DNA of 64,000 nt from Mucor racemosus. Lineage: Eukaryota > Mucoromycota > Mucoromycetes > Mucorales > Mucoraceae. Below, piece by piece: positions 48,038 through 62,189 of the stretch; the stretch's first letter is position 1; each line of letters begins with the position of its first letter. Under the pieces are notes generated by a model. The model did not search any database. It was not told the origin of the DNA and saw only the letters and a list, made by a program, of their open reading frames with translations. The DNA is taken from positions 62,001 to 126,000 of the forward strand of contig JAPEHQ010000023.1 in assembly GCA_027405735.1 (NCBI GenBank), given 5' to 3'. A program made the translations under genes and the position numbers.

Positions 48038-49719
48038 TATATTCTTCATTTTTCAATGAAATCGAGTTGAAGACAAAAATGAAAAGAATGAATTATTTTG
48101 TATGATGGACTAAACATCAACATATTTTTACAATTGTTAAAACCCAAAAATTTCTTTTTGTTTTGAATAATATTTTGACTATTGCCACTGATGAGTATGC
48201 CCCAAGTCAGCGTTATTGTCAAACTGGGGTTTTCCAGCCGAGCCACTGATACAGGCTTGGCTCGACAATATTTCTGCCTCAAATTGTCTACCATAGATAA
48301 GACTTTTAGAATCCATTCTATCATAAACCCATTATCGCATTTTAACCACCCTCGTTTAGCTATATATGTATTATTACAATGCAATCCCATTATAATTTTG
48401 CTTATGCAACTCATGTTTAAATATACGTTTACAACATAATTATATTGTCTAATCAATTTTGATAATCATGCTGTCATTCTTTACCACACATCTAAAAATA
48501 CACTATATGAGCTGATGATTTCAATAGTAAACATATACAGGAACAATGTTATTTTTAGATTTACTAAATTACACATTTACCAATGGTTCTGTTTACATTT
48601 TCAATGTGAATTCTTGTACTTGACAAGCAATTGGATGCCATTTTTGCGTAATAAATGAATCACACTGAGGTGTGAAGTTTAAAATGTGTACATATTGTAC
48701 GCATGATGCATGGAACACAACACAACACAACACATAAAATAGCAGCTTTACTAGATCCCAGCCTGTAAGTGTAGCTTTTACATTACTCGTGTGTATATGA
48801 TTATTGATGTATATTTCTTTACAATCTAAAAAAGCATTGAAATAACCCAATCAATCGGTTGGTGCGATTGTAACACATGTACTACAAATACAGTAATATC
48901 GGCAAAAAATTAAAGTTATCATCTATATATATACATATATACATATATATATATAATCTTTGGTGTTGACCGAATATTCTTGCTTGGCATTCTATCGAGT
49001 TATTATTGAAATTTTTATGAAACATTTATATATCAAATGCAAATTTATGAATTATTACATATACAAACGATCGAAAAACCACATGATTTTATGAGAGATC
49101 GTTTCAAGCATGTTTAAATATGAACAAGAAGGAGGATTATTATAATAGTTTAAATTTATAAAGGGGGAGGGAAATTCTACAAAGTGCAAATATATACCCA
49201 ACTCCTTTTTATACAAAATGTCATGTAATTCTTGTAATTCTTTTTTTTTTATATATATAAATACCGCGTTTTATTGATATAATATAGCAACAGAAATAGT
49301 GTACATGAAAGAGAAATGACAGGCACCATATATAAATATTCAAACGGAACTCGGTAATGTAATTTCATGTAGTACAATGCGTTTGAAGCACTTTTTTGTT
49401 GTCATTTTCAGCTGTTGATGAGAAGTATTATGCAGCAACAAGCAGTATATCTGTGTATACAACAAAATTGAAAACATTTTTGTTGTTGCTGGTTGCTGTG
49501 ATGTTGCACCTATTTTTAAAGTGCATTACCCAACACACACTTGGTGTTACCATGTCAGAATATAACAAACCAATAATCATTAATGATACCTTGCATTTCG
49601 CCCTTTTATATAAAGTCAAGAGTAACATTGCACACAAAACAAACCCCTCCCCTTTCACCCCCTCATCACCTACTATGTATATCTGCTACCGCAAACATCC
49701 TGTAATATATAAATAATAA
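48038..49719. other. Intergenic, microsatellites and short frames
   Basis: Contains a (CACAA)n tract near 48,717 and alternating tatata/catata near 48,920-48,957. A 136-codon minus frame at 48,046-48,456 has no recognisable domain and runs through AT-rich sequence at both ends. The last part includes a pyrimidine-rich leader belonging to the next gene. Confidence 0.4.
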
Positions 49720-49799
49720 CTTTTTCCCTCTTTCTCTTTTCCTCTCTCTTTTTTTTTTAAAAAAAAAATCTCGAGATTCTTCTTCTTCTTTATTCTAAA
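49720..49799 (+). promoter_or_regulatory. Pyrimidine-rich leader of the GPI-protein gene
   Basis: tatataaataataac just before 49,720, then a CT-rich run (ctttttccctctttctcttttcctctctc), the usual core-promoter and leader layout of strongly expressed fungal genes. Confidence 0.5.
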
Positions 49800-49980
49800 A
49801 TGTTAAAATCCATTATTTTACTTTCTACTTTGGCTTTTACCGCTGTTGTAAATGCTCAAGCACAATCCCCCAACTATCAATATAATGTCACTTCACCAAG
49901 TGCTAATTCTCCTTATGTTGCAAGTCAAATTCTTCCATGTATTTATGATATTGCAGACAATACAACTGCTGATAGTAAGT

Positions 49981-50054
<74 letters not shown>

Positions 50055-50591
50055 GCATTTTACTAGTAGATCAACAAACTAACCACACATAAACATAGAT
50101 CTCCAACTCTCAATTTTATTAGTTGGAACAAACAGTTCTGCACAATTAACTGCTTCTGCTGATATCTCACAAGGTTTCAGTTACCAAAAGCAAATTGGAG
50201 GTGCTACAGTTTATGAGCATCAACTTAATGTAAGTAAATGGAATGGGAACCCAAAAATAGTATTCAGCATGTTCCTAATCAAGTGTTATTTTCTACTTTT
50301 TGAATTACACAGTACAACATTCCCTCAAATACAACAGCTGGTGCTTATCAAGTCGTTTTCTTCGATAATGTATCTCAAACAAATGTCAGCATTCCCATTA
50401 CAATTTCTGCTGCACCTGTAACTCCTACTTCATCTGCTGCTGTTCCTTCTGGTTCTTCTGGTACAAATGCAGCTACTACTTCTGTACCAGCTAGTATATT
50501 TAACAAGGATAGTTCTTCCGCTAATGCCGGTGTTCAAATCTCAATGTTCCTCCTCGTGTCTTCTCTATTTGTTTCCTTTGTGCAATTGTAA
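49800..50591 (+). CDS. Secreted Ser/Thr-rich protein, probably GPI-anchored
   Basis: Three exons, 49800-49974, 50123-50229 and 50313-50591, encode 186 aa. A signal peptide (MLKSIILLSTLAFTAVVNAQA) opens the protein. The middle is a beta-rich domain (SPYVASQILPCIYDI, GFSYQKQIGGATVYEHQL, AGAYQVVFFDN) resembling the Ser-Thr-rich GPI-anchored membrane family (Kre9/Knh1-like). A Ser/Thr/Ala-rich stem (SSAAVPSGSSGTNAATT) follows, then a hydrophobic tail (VQISMFLLVSSLFVSFVQL) that fits a GPI signal. Intron 1 holds a (TTA)n tract of about 73 nt; reading through it would give a false poly-Ile protein. A role in cell wall assembly or adhesion is an inference; it would also be an O-mannosylation target. 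Confidence 0.8.
49982..50054. repeat. (TTA)n microsatellite in intron 1
   Basis: About 24 uninterrupted trinucleotides within a short intron; likely length-variable. Confidence 0.8.
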
Positions 50592-51704
50592 TCTTTTTCT
50601 CTAATTTATCCATATATTTAATTGTCGTTTTGCTATTTGTGCAAAACTAATCGTTCTTAATACATAAAATAATTGTAGCATTTAATGGGGTTTTTAAAAT
50701 ATTACAGTACTCATGAGATGTTTCCCGTTTACCAGTTGAAAAAAAAAAAAAAAGTCAACAAACCAACAACTGCATATAAAATTAAAATATACTTTTATAG
50801 TTATACCGTTTTACAATTCACACGAGATAATATTTTGATTATTCGTTGAGGCATACCACTGTAACTATATTCGTTTTTCTAATTTTTTTTTTTTTTTTTT
50901 GTATATAGTAATACGTTTACATAACCTTTCGGAAATGCAATTTAGTTCAAGAACCATGTTTTGGTTTTATAATCAGATTGATAAGAAATTCCTCGCAATT
51001 CTCCCGCAATTCCTCTAAAACCTTAGTTTTGATTTATTATTCATGTCTAATGACCAAGGAGAACTACAATATCCTTTACAAAACGCATTTCTTTTATTCT
51101 TTTGCTCTGATTACTCTTCAATCCTTTGAGAAATGCATTGTTCTTTGAATTGTGTTTCATCATTCACATCCTAAAATAATCTCGTCTTTCTCGTCATCAC
51201 ACATTCGCATTAATTTGTGCAGTTTGTCAAGTCAATATCCGCTAAGATTAAAAAATGAAGAGATGGTTGTACATTCAGTTGATTCAAATGTGCGGCTAGC
51301 ATAATTACTCTTTTTTTTTTTTTTTTTTTTTTCAGTTCTCTCGGCTATTACTATTTTCAATCTATACCGTACGTCGTTGTGGTTTTAAATAATTGACATT
51401 TGTGTAATGAGGATACATAAAAATGTAGATTTGCATTGATTAATGAGCAGAGTGAACCACTAAATAACGTTATCAAATATATCTCATTATTCGAATGTTT
51501 AAATTATTTATATTTAAAGATATAGACACTATCAATGTTAGTTAAATAATAGGTCTCAATATACAAAATCAAAAAAATGTAACCTCGATTATTAAGAGTT
51601 TATTTTAACAATATAATATATAAATGAAAAAGGAGAAAAATAAAGGGATATAATGATGTAATAATAAACAATAGATACAATAATATTCATATTAGATGAT
51701 TTGA
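50592..51704. other. Intergenic between convergent genes
   Basis: Contains A14, T18 and T22 homopolymers near 50,737, 50,883 and 51,311. No coding signal or shared repeat seen. Confidence 0.4.
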
Positions 51705-53823
51705 TTAATTTGTTGCTGTTGTTGCTGTTGTTGTTGCTGTTGTTGTTGTTCTTTGCATTGTAACTGCTGCATTTCTTGTGTTGGATAGACGTGCAAATGC
51801 ACGAGTGTAAATAGAAACCATTTCATAAAATGTAGCAGAGATAGCACGTGCAACAGGACCACGGAAACCATAAATACAACGTAAAGCAATCCATTGCTGT
51901 TGACGTTTAGGTACTTTTGCACGCAAAGGGAAACTGGGATCATTGACAAGAGTAGGTCCAATAGCCATATAAATCTCAAAAGCAGCTCTGATACTATCTT
52001 GAACCTCTTCTGGTAAACCATCAATTCCCTTTTGGGCTTTATCCGAAATTTGATCTGCAAGCCCCAAAATTCGAATAGAGAATGATTTAAGTGTATTTTC
52101 ACCAACCAATAGAGGATTTCTTGCAACTTTTAAAATATGATACATGTTTTGAGGAGGATAGGGCATGTATTGAAGAGGAACATAGCAACGACCAACTAAA
52201 CTATCAGCAATTACATCACGAGCAATATTAATTAATTGAAGGCACTAATTTTAAAAAAGTTGTTTAGTAAAATTGTTTTAATAAGTATAAATTTAAATAT
52301 TCATTCTTACCTGTCCTGTAGCTCTAGCTCTTGATAGAACATCTTCATTTCGTACTACATTATTCTTTTGCTTTCCCCAATTTCCTCGACCAGTTTTATA
52401 CATGATGGCACATGTACAAAGTTCACCAAATGTACCAGAAATAAGTGCAGCATAATTCAACAAATCTTTTTGTTTCTTGACAGGTTCTCCTCGGAGATCA
52501 TGTTCCCAAGCATCAGTAAGTTCAGACATGGCACGAGGACAAAGATAGTGTGAGATACGAGCAAAGTTTCGAAAGATAGCAAGAACATCTTCATTTGGAA
52601 GCAAAGTAGCATAGTGGTTCCAATTAATATGTCCAGGTAGAGTCAAGTCTTGATTATTGCTATCATTACAAATCTTGGCTTGTTGTTCAGTTGGAAAAAA
52701 TACTTCTCTCAAGAATCTACGGATAGTAATCAAGTTTTGTTCACATTGCTTTGGAGTAGGGGCGTCATCAACTAAATCATCAGCAGTACGAAAGAATGCG
52801 TACAAAAGACAAAGATCTTGACGTAAATTTACAGGAAATAAAGCAGCCATTGTTTTCCAAGACCTTGAAGCAGGGCCCAATACACGAATAGCAGTTTCAA
52901 TGTCTTGAATGGGAGAAGCATGTAGATCAGATTCATTAGGCATGCATAAAACTAATTGAATAACAGCAAACCAATAGGAAAAGGATGTTTGGTTTTGTAA
53001 TGCTGCTTGCTTTGATTTATCCTTTTGAATCAAGTGAGGAAAGGTATTTAAAATGGTATCGAGATAATCCAATGCATTACATGATAACACTAGTACCATT
53101 ACAAATAAAGTACAATCTAAAATGCCTGTTACATACAATTTACTGTGGGTATATGCTGTGCAACAAACAAAAAAGCCTAATAAAGTTGAAATCATGGATG
53201 TTGCAGCAATGACTTTAGCTCTACGAATGAAATAAGGGCCAGCAATGTACCATAACAAGCCGATGACAGTTAAGGCAAATGAAACAGATTGAAGAGAAGC
53301 ATATTGGCTATATATATATATTATAATTATTAATTACATATTTAGGGGGGGAGGGTTATATATTTGTAAATTACCTAGTAATAGCCATCAAAATGATTAA
53401 AATAGATAAGCCATGGCGGACGAAAGCAGATACCAAGCTATTTGACTTTGGCTTTATAAAAGTAATTGGAAAATGCCATCTTGTCAATAGACCGCATAGA
53501 GATACAATAAAAGCAGTAAGCATAAACAGAACAATGGCATCAGAGAATATGCATTGCGATGATGGTGTAGATGCTGTGGATAAATTTGATGCAATAGAGT
53601 CGTAATGTATTAAATTTAAGATGGATGTCATATTATTAGTGTTGTTATTATAGAGATTTGTTGTTGGCTTTGCTGCTTTATTATTGTAATCAATGACAAA
53701 TGGGGCAAGAAATGAAGCGCCACCTAATGCACCATATTTGATTTTATCTAATTTTGTTATAAATGGTCGATAAACAGAGAATGTAACCAAAAGAGCAGCC
53801 GAAGCATAATAAATATATGTCAT
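51705..53823 (-). CDS. CarRP-like lycopene cyclase/phytoene synthase fusion with degenerate cyclase half
   Basis: Three exons (53823-53375, 53307-52311, 52244-51705) encode 661 aa. Residues 1-245 are a multi-pass membrane region laid out like fungal CarRP/CrtYB R domains (YRPFITKLDKIKYG, LLTRWHFPITFIKP, LLWYIAGPYFIRRAK). The R-domain acidic motifs normally read as PLEE and PVEE before MFF, but here the aligned stretches are CIFSDAIVLF and GILDCTLFV, so the cyclase looks inactive. The C-terminal part is squalene/phytoene synthase-like. FPVNLRQDLCLLYAFFRTADDLVDD holds the first Asp motif and NIARDVIADSLVGRCYVP the second; both metal-binding motifs are kept. The tail is a Thr-rich repeat from an (ACA)n tract. 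It could condense two GGPP to phytoene, or have another prenyl substrate. It would not be expected to close lycopene rings. Confidence 0.85.
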
Positions 53824-55892
53824 TTTTATAATGTAATGTAAAGAAAAGGATAATAATTGACTCTAATTCAGTTTGATCAAACCCGTATTTATATTAAAAA
53901 CTATACCATCCCCTTTTTCTCCCCTAAAGTTACACCAGAAAAAAGGCTTTTCCTTGTTCCTCTCTCACTGTTTTACGCATACATAATCTCAATGTATTTC
54001 TTTAATATTTACATTAAATTGACGCTTGTAGTATACATGAGATATCTGACTATCGATGATACCATACATTACATTACATTCGATTAAAAAAAGAAGAAAA
54101 AAAGGCAACAAGAGCAAAAAGAAGAATGACAGATCCAGTTTCCATGAAATTTTATGAATTAAAATGCCTAACTCTTTTAGTATAAATAAATTCAAATCTT
54201 TTTAGATGAAACTATTTGTTGTATTCGTCAATTGTATCACCTAAAGAAAGATATATGTCGTTCTTTTTGAACAGTATTATAACTCCTGCTTTTTGCATTA
54301 ATGCAACTTCAAAAACTGGAAGTATGTGTGCCGCCCCTACTTTTCTATTCAACAAGCTACGTTGTTTAGCGTATTAATCCAATGGTTCCTTGGAAACCGC
54401 TTCATTGGTGTTGTAATTTAAAAATAACTATACATCTTTAAAGAAGATGCGGATAACCGTATAAACCTGTTTGTATAAGACATTTTTTTTTTTCTTGTTG
54501 TGCGCCTTTGTTTGTGCAGCTTTTTTTTTTTTTTCGGGTGAACGGTTGTTGTTTGGGGCTTTAGGATTTCTTAATATTAAAACAAATCATTGAATCATGT
54601 CAAAACTTACAATATACTATTTGTATATACTAATATAACACATTATCTATAAATCCCTGTTATTCCCCTGACTAAATGATAATCTCATGTATCTTTTTTT
54701 TTTTTTTTTTTTTTTGCCACTAAGGATCATTTGTCAGTCAGTTGTAGTTGTTTGTCTTTTTAAAAAGCCCCCCCTCGCCTTCTATCTATATATCTATCTA
54801 TATATATCTCTTTCAACATTTAGTATTGACAAAATCCCCTCATTTGACCCCGTTTGTATCTGTGCTTTCCCAATTTGCCACCCATGAATACAACCATGAT
54901 GATAATGTAAACAACAACAACAACAATAAAAATTATTGGCAACCGATTGCATGCATTATCAAATGACACATAATAGCTCATTCATTCAGTTGACAAGCGA
55001 CCTTGAGCATATGTACAATATTATAATAGCCCAACAAGATATCCCCTTGAATCCTTGTATATAAAAATCCCTCTCTTCTCGTTACTACTAGGATCTTCTT
55101 TACATTACATGAAAGACTTATAAAAGGGATAAAACTGAGTCAAAAGAAAGGAGACAAGAAGAATAAACTTTTTTTCTGATTTCCAGCTACTTTTTATATA
55201 TCAATTTCTTGTTAAACTTGTTTAAAAAAAAATTAGGACATTTGTTATTTCTTGATGAAAAACAAGTTTTTTGTTTTTGTTTTGAGGGCCATGTATATCT
55301 TATGACAGCCAAGGGATATATATACTGCTTAACGATAAGCCAACTTTTGCTTACATGTCGTATTAAATATTTAGTTTATGTATAAAGCTGATCAATGTCT
55401 AATAATGTACACATCTTTTTTAGTGACACGGAGAGATTAGAAGATCCTCCAGTGATGAAAAAATAATAAAAAGAAACGGCCTTTATCATTATAAGAATCT
55501 ATATTCTGACTTTCTGTTATTAAGCTTTCTGTAATACATGCTTAAAATATAACATCTGAAACAATTATTCAATAGTTGTAGTAATACTGGATACTGCACT
55601 CTTCTTTTTTTTACATACCATAACATGGACACATAATATGACGTTAATGCAACTAAACCGTAATACATGTACAAGCAAAACAAAAACAAAACAAAAAACC
55701 GGTTTTTTTTTTGGGCCATGTCCTGTAATGTATACATAAACAAAAACACAAAAAGAAATATTTATACTAATAAAGAATTTTTAGTCAAAAAATTGGGCTT
55801 TGGTAATGATTATTTTTAGGTGGTCCATGATTCCATTGATGATGGCAATTCTTCTTGTTCTATACCCGTTGCTTTTTTGTTATGATTGCACA

Positions 55893-55893
<1 letters not shown>
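53824..55893. other. Long upstream spacer
   Basis: No gene recognised. Contains T11-T21 homopolymers (54,484, 54,520, 54,690) and ctatctatatatctatcta microsatellite sequence near 54,781. Presumably holds the promoter of the CarRP-like gene in its first few hundred bases. Confidence 0.4.

Positions 55894-55895
<2 letters not shown>

Positions 55896-55933
<38 letters not shown>
55896..55933. repeat. A38 homopolymer
   Basis: An uninterrupted run of 38 A. It may be the tail of a retroposed sequence, but no recognisable copy precedes it and no flanking duplication was found. Confidence 0.75.
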
Positions 55934-55935
<2 letters not shown>

Positions 55936-58591
55936 TTATTCATATTATATGAGTTTTTAATACTATATTCATACATGTCAAATATTAATAACAAATACAG
56001 AAAACCATTGACATTCAATACATGTATTATTATTATTATTATCAAAAAATCTGCAATTATGTGCATTAGAAATGTATGTGAACAGCATACAATAGGTCTT
56101 GTATATGTAAGATTTCAAAATGGTAAGGCCATGTATACATTTTTTTTATACTTGACACAAAACTGTTACACGCCTCTAAAAATATTCCCGCCTTCTTTCA
56201 TAAATTTAGTGCCAACAACCAGCAGCAGCAGATCAGATTTTCCCTATCCCGATTTTATCGTCTTTGTTAGTGGGAAAATTTCAATTTTGATATATTTTGT
56301 AACCTGAAATACATGACAAGAAAACAAGGAGAAAAAATAATTTATTTTATTAGATTACATGAAGATCAAATATAAAAAAGATGTATAAAAAAGATTTTGA
56401 CATTTTTTCTTCTTCTTTTCTAGTAATGTACATATCTTTCTCAATTCAAATTCTACAAATTACTTAGTCATCTGTTTATATCCGTGAGTAAATCTACAGA
56501 TTCTAGCCATGCACTCGCTTTTTTGTACGTTATCAATGCTCTTTTTTTTTTTTTTCTTTTTCTTTTTCTTGTGCACTCAAGAACAATGATGACCAACTAT
56601 TGCTACTAATCTTCTGATTCATTACGTATACCAAGCTTTTTAAAATTTAACCGTGTATAAAGTCGAGACTGTTGTACTACTATTACTACTACTACTACTA
56701 CTACTACAACAACAACAACAACAACAACTCTCGACATTTCAAACTCAAAATATGCAAAGATTGGCATCTACATGCATTAGATATTTCATGAAATGCAAGC
56801 GGTATATAGCCATTTTTTTAGACGTTATCATATATTTTAAGGAATAATAATAATCCATCGCCATTTTATCATATCGTCATAAGGGGCTGGGTATATGAAA
56901 ATCATTAAAGGATTTTTAGGCCTAAAATTAGCACTTTTTAACTCGTGTGTATGCTAACACAAAGTAACTTAATTCTTTTCTGTGAGTTTCTTTGTTGAAA
57001 TATTTGTTACATGAGCAGTTAAGTCTGAACAAAACAGTTTTACAGCCAAACGCACATGCAGCGCTATGACCATTTGGGATCCTTATAAACCTTCATACTC
57101 TATTTTCAAACTCACATTATATACAAATAAGTTTAATTTTTAATAGCAATAGCCACTAAAACACTACGGAAATGATCCGTAAGGATAATGAAGAAGGCTT
57201 ATATTACACCATATTTGTATCAGATGCTGGAATTCTATTATTGCTACTGTCGCCAATTGCTTTTGCTACTACAACAACAAATACTTTGCTTCTCAATCCA
57301 TTGTGCGAATGACTTTAAAGGATTTTATTTTGATTCTGAATTAAATTGATTTTTCATTCAACGTTATTTAATCTATACTCAACATACATAGTCTCATATC
57401 CTATTTTTGTTTGCACTATCGATTAGATGGTATTTTACCTTGATAAGAGCTGTTCTAAACTTTGAGGGCATCATTTTGCAGTAATAGTAGTAAAATCATA
57501 TTCAAACGCCGATAAACTTTTCGATCACCATTTAAGAAAAAATGGTAGTTTGGAAAAATTCCACGACTCTTTCGTATTTTTCTCCAAAAACTATTATGCA
57601 AATCGGCAAAGCTCATTAAAAATTATAAATAGAGAATTAAATTCTTCATCAAATGATGTTATTTTCTAAAAAGTTCCTCACCAAAAACATTGCGTAATTT
57701 GAGAAATTAAAAATAGCGGTTTCTCCCATAAAAGTCTGCTTTACAAATAATTAACAGCCAAATAAATGTTTCTACATGAAACTGCAAAAAATTTCGGTTA
57801 TTTTGAACTTAGGAAAGCCATAGTAAAAAATCCCGTTTTCGTGGCCAAAATGTCGATTAATCGATTTTGATCGATTTTTGCTTACATGTATAAGGATCGA
57901 GAGGTCAATTTTGATCATGTTTTTCATCACCCCAAAAGTTTGAAATAAAAATATAGGAAGAAGGTACGTGATCAAAGAAATAGTTTCGACTTAATTTGGG
58001 CTTCAGATTTTTGCAAAATGTGGATTAAAAAATCCTTTAAAGCACCATTTTCTGTTAATTTTAGCAAAAAAATACATTATTAAGCGTATTTATTGTGTAA
58101 AGCTGATATATTTGGGTACCTAAATTCATTCATTTGGTCAATAAGTAGTGAAATAATGTTGACATTTCGATTATATCTGTATTAAATCGCCTATTTTATG
58201 GCAGTATTGACTTTCAATGTAACCCAAATCACACTTATGTTTCATTCATGCTATTTCTTTCCTCTTTTCTTTAATATAAATAATACAAAAAAAATAATTG
58301 ATATTTTCTTATTAAGCAAATTTTTATTGCTATTACTGTATACATCTGACTAAAATTCTTAGCAAGTGTTCTAAATATATGAATTCATATCACAAAATGC
58401 ATAAAATGGTAACTCAGGTACAAAAAAGTGCATTAAACCGGCGCTTGAACGACAGCAGCATCATGACATACCTTTACAATTGAAGAATCATTATGATTCA
58501 CTACTTTTTCAATTCATGATATAAATACATAAAGTGAGATTTTAATGAGAGATTATGTAGCTTGATTTGAATTGATTTGACTATATAATAG
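55934..58591. other. Gene-poor spacer
   Basis: Contains a (CTA)n/(CAA)n compound tract at about 56,677-56,728, a 47-codon frame at 57,172 (MIRKDNEEGLYY...), and a 700-bp block (57,440-58,150) whose style resembles repeats M and N but which I could not match to either. No supported gene. Confidence 0.4.
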
Positions 58592-60132
58592 ATGACAACA
58601 CCGAATTTATCAACGTCTTCAGCCATCAATTCACCTCTTATAGGCCAGCCAATGAATTCATCATATGAAACACAATGGCTAGGTTCTGCGAGTAATGCAA
58701 GCGAAGATAGACTTCGAAGAAGAAGTAGTCAAGGTGTTAACAATTTAGAAAATGCCAGAGGACGTAGCCAATCTTCAACAAAGCGACCAGCAACCAAAGC
58801 TGAACGAAGAGCATTACAAGAAAAGCAAAGGTCAGAAAAACAGAAACGCGTATCTGCTACCGCTGCCTCTTCTACTACTAATGCATCTAATACTTTGGAT
58901 AAAAAGCCTCTAATCAGTAATTTATCAAAACCCAAAGTTTCAGCAGCAACAAAAAGTGATTATCAACAAAAAAAGAGTATTTTAAATCATTTAGAATTAT
59001 CAAAAAAGCCTGATACAGACAAAAATAAAGACCTGCATCCAGCTGTACTTTCTCTGGCTTTGTTATTTTCGCAATACAAGATTGTTGGATCCAATGCTCG
59101 TTGTGTAGCTGTATTAGAAACATTATCGCAAGTAATTAAAGACCATTGTCCTCCTGTAAATGCTACATTTGTTCGTCATATTCAAAAACATTTGGATCCA
59201 CATATTGCATTTTTACTCAAATTTAGATACATGTCATTAAGCATCCGTGAGTGTATTCGATGGCTGAAAAAAGTAATGGCTGATCTAGTGGCTATACATC
59301 CACCGGTTGCTGATCAAGATGCTCAGCAAATGCTGCAAGATGAAATTGCTCGTTTTATTCGTGAACGTATAACCATGGCAGATGAAATAATTGCTCAATA
59401 TGCTCTTACAAAAATTGAAGATGGCGATGTGATTTTGACCTTTGCGAAATCCTCAGTGATAGAACATGTATTTCTTGAAGCCAAAAAATCAGGAAAAGAC
59501 TTCCAGGTAATCATAATTGATAGTAGACCATTGCTTGAAGGTATTTACAAATGCTTGTATATATTAACAGATTATAACTGTTTACAACTTTTAAATTTAG
59601 GAAAAAATCTATGTATTAAGCTAGTAAAAAATGGAATTAATTGCAAATACACATTGATTTCTGGTATATATATTGCTTTAAAAACCGTAACCAAGGTCTT
59701 TATGGGATCACATGCCATACTAAATAATGGATCGTCTTATGCCCGTATAGGGTCTGCTGCAATTGCAATGGCTGCCTCGGATAAACAGATTCCAGTGATT
59801 TTATGCTGTGAGACATACAAATTTGTTAATCGTACTCAAGTTGATTCACTTGTTATGAATGAAAAGGGCGATCCCAATAGTTTGGTTTATACTAGTGATA
59901 TTACAACATCCGTTTTGGCTAACTGGAAACAACAGCCAAATTTAAGTATATTAAATTTGATGTACGATGTTACACCTTCAAAATATATCTCTCTGGTAAT
60001 CACAGAAATAGGAATTATTCCATGTACTTCAGCTCCAGTGGTAAGTCCAAACATATTTGAGGTTTACTTTTTTTTTTTTTTTTTTTATGTATTAAATGTC
60101 TTTGATTTTAGATTTGGCGAGAATATAATTAA
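58592..60132 (+). CDS. GCD2: Translation initiation factor eIF2B subunit delta
   Basis: Regulatory subunit of the cytosolic guanine-nucleotide exchange factor for eIF2. Three exons, 58592-59540, 59601-60040 and 60112-60132, encode 469 aa. The N-terminal 130 residues are charged and low-complexity (ATKAERRALQEKQRSEKQK), as usual for the delta subunit. The conserved C-terminal domain shows LHPAVLSLALLFSQYKIVGSN, ILTFAKSSVIEHVFLEAKK, VIIIDSRPLLEG, VTKVFMGSHAILNNG, PVILCCETYKFVNRTQVDS and DVTPSKYISLVITEIGIIP. The last exon adds only IWREYN; the T18 tract sits in intron 2. The frame that runs on past 60,040 without splicing would replace this by a Phe-rich tail. It would respond to eIF2 phosphorylation as part of the decameric eIF2B. 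Confidence 0.94.
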
Positions 60133-60350
60133 AATACGTTAATGAATAAAATATACATGAAATTCTGATATTTGTCAAATAGTAATTAGCTATCAGTTAA
60201 AAGAAAAAGCTATGTTCATTATTGTTGAGGTGGAGAATATTCCAGTCAAAGTATATTAGTTTGTAAAATTATTGCTTAAGTAAATTGGCAAATGCACTAT
60301 ACATGCATAATTAGTAATTTTTAATTTCTACAATAAAAAAGAATTTAGAC

Positions 60351-61439
<1,089 letters not shown>

Positions 61440-62189
61440 TGTTGTATATAGAATCAAAAAGAAGAAAAAGAAAGAAAAAAGGTTACCAATTTGGTGATAA
61501 TACAATATCATTTGCTCCTTTTATTGTTGTACACAAAACCACAGCTTTTACACTCAGGTCATTAGAGAGCCCAATTAATCGAAGGAACAATTTAATCAAA
61601 TTTTGGCCTTTGGCTAGCCAGGAGAACATTAATTTGTGCCCCTATGAAAAATACATGGTTTGAAAGCATACAGGCAACTGTTGTTTAATTTTATCTTAAT
61701 TCATGAAAAAATCTTTGATTCAATCTGTATTATTATTTTATATCATTATTTTCAGACAAATTACTCTTTATCATCTACGGTAGACAAAATGCACAAGCTC
61801 GTTTCACTTTTGAATTAGACTTCCATTATGGGTGCCCGCATGTCTATTAAAACTATTTTCGTCAAAGTTACATATACCTATCCGTATTGTTAAGGAGAAC
61901 AAAACATAAACCACAACGATGAACATTTGAATTTACCAAGACTGGATATTTGCCAAGTCCCTGAACGAGAATATGATTTAATTTACTCTACATGAGATAT
62001 AGGATACCTCACCAATTCAAGAAAAATTCAATGATCAGTTTCGATAATGTTTTCAAGATGAAAACGGTTTACAGCTGCGTTGTATATAAAATCTTCCAGG
62101 AACCACAAATAAATTACCATCATCCAATAATAACAATAAAAAATAAAAATAGGTCAGAAAAGTTACTATATTAACTCTATATGCCACCT
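61440..62189. other. Intergenic, no gene seen
   Basis: Promoter side of the ArfGAP gene, then AT-rich sequence with short frames. Confidence 0.4.

Noticed and set aside
48046..48456. 136-aa minus frame in the spacer
   Set aside because: No domain, no repeat partner, AT-driven composition and no promoter or splice context. A slightly GC-richer patch at 48,180-48,300 is not enough to call a gene.
49396..49716. 106-aa frame upstream of the GPI gene
   Set aside because: Ends in the promoter and leader of the next gene; composition is not protein-like and no homology is recalled.
49800..50066. 88-aa frame ending in a long poly-Ile run
   Set aside because: It is readthrough of intron 1; a GTAAGT donor at 49,975 and the acceptor at 50,122 restore a normal secreted protein.
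51692..52126. 144-aa frame rich in Leu with a poly-Gln end
   Set aside because: It is an alternative frame of the CarRP-like last exon; the real frame encodes conserved phytoene-synthase residues and a Thr-rich tail.
55896..55933. A38 run as proof of a LINE or processed pseudogene
   Set aside because: No coding or repeat sequence recognisable on its 5' side and no target duplication found.
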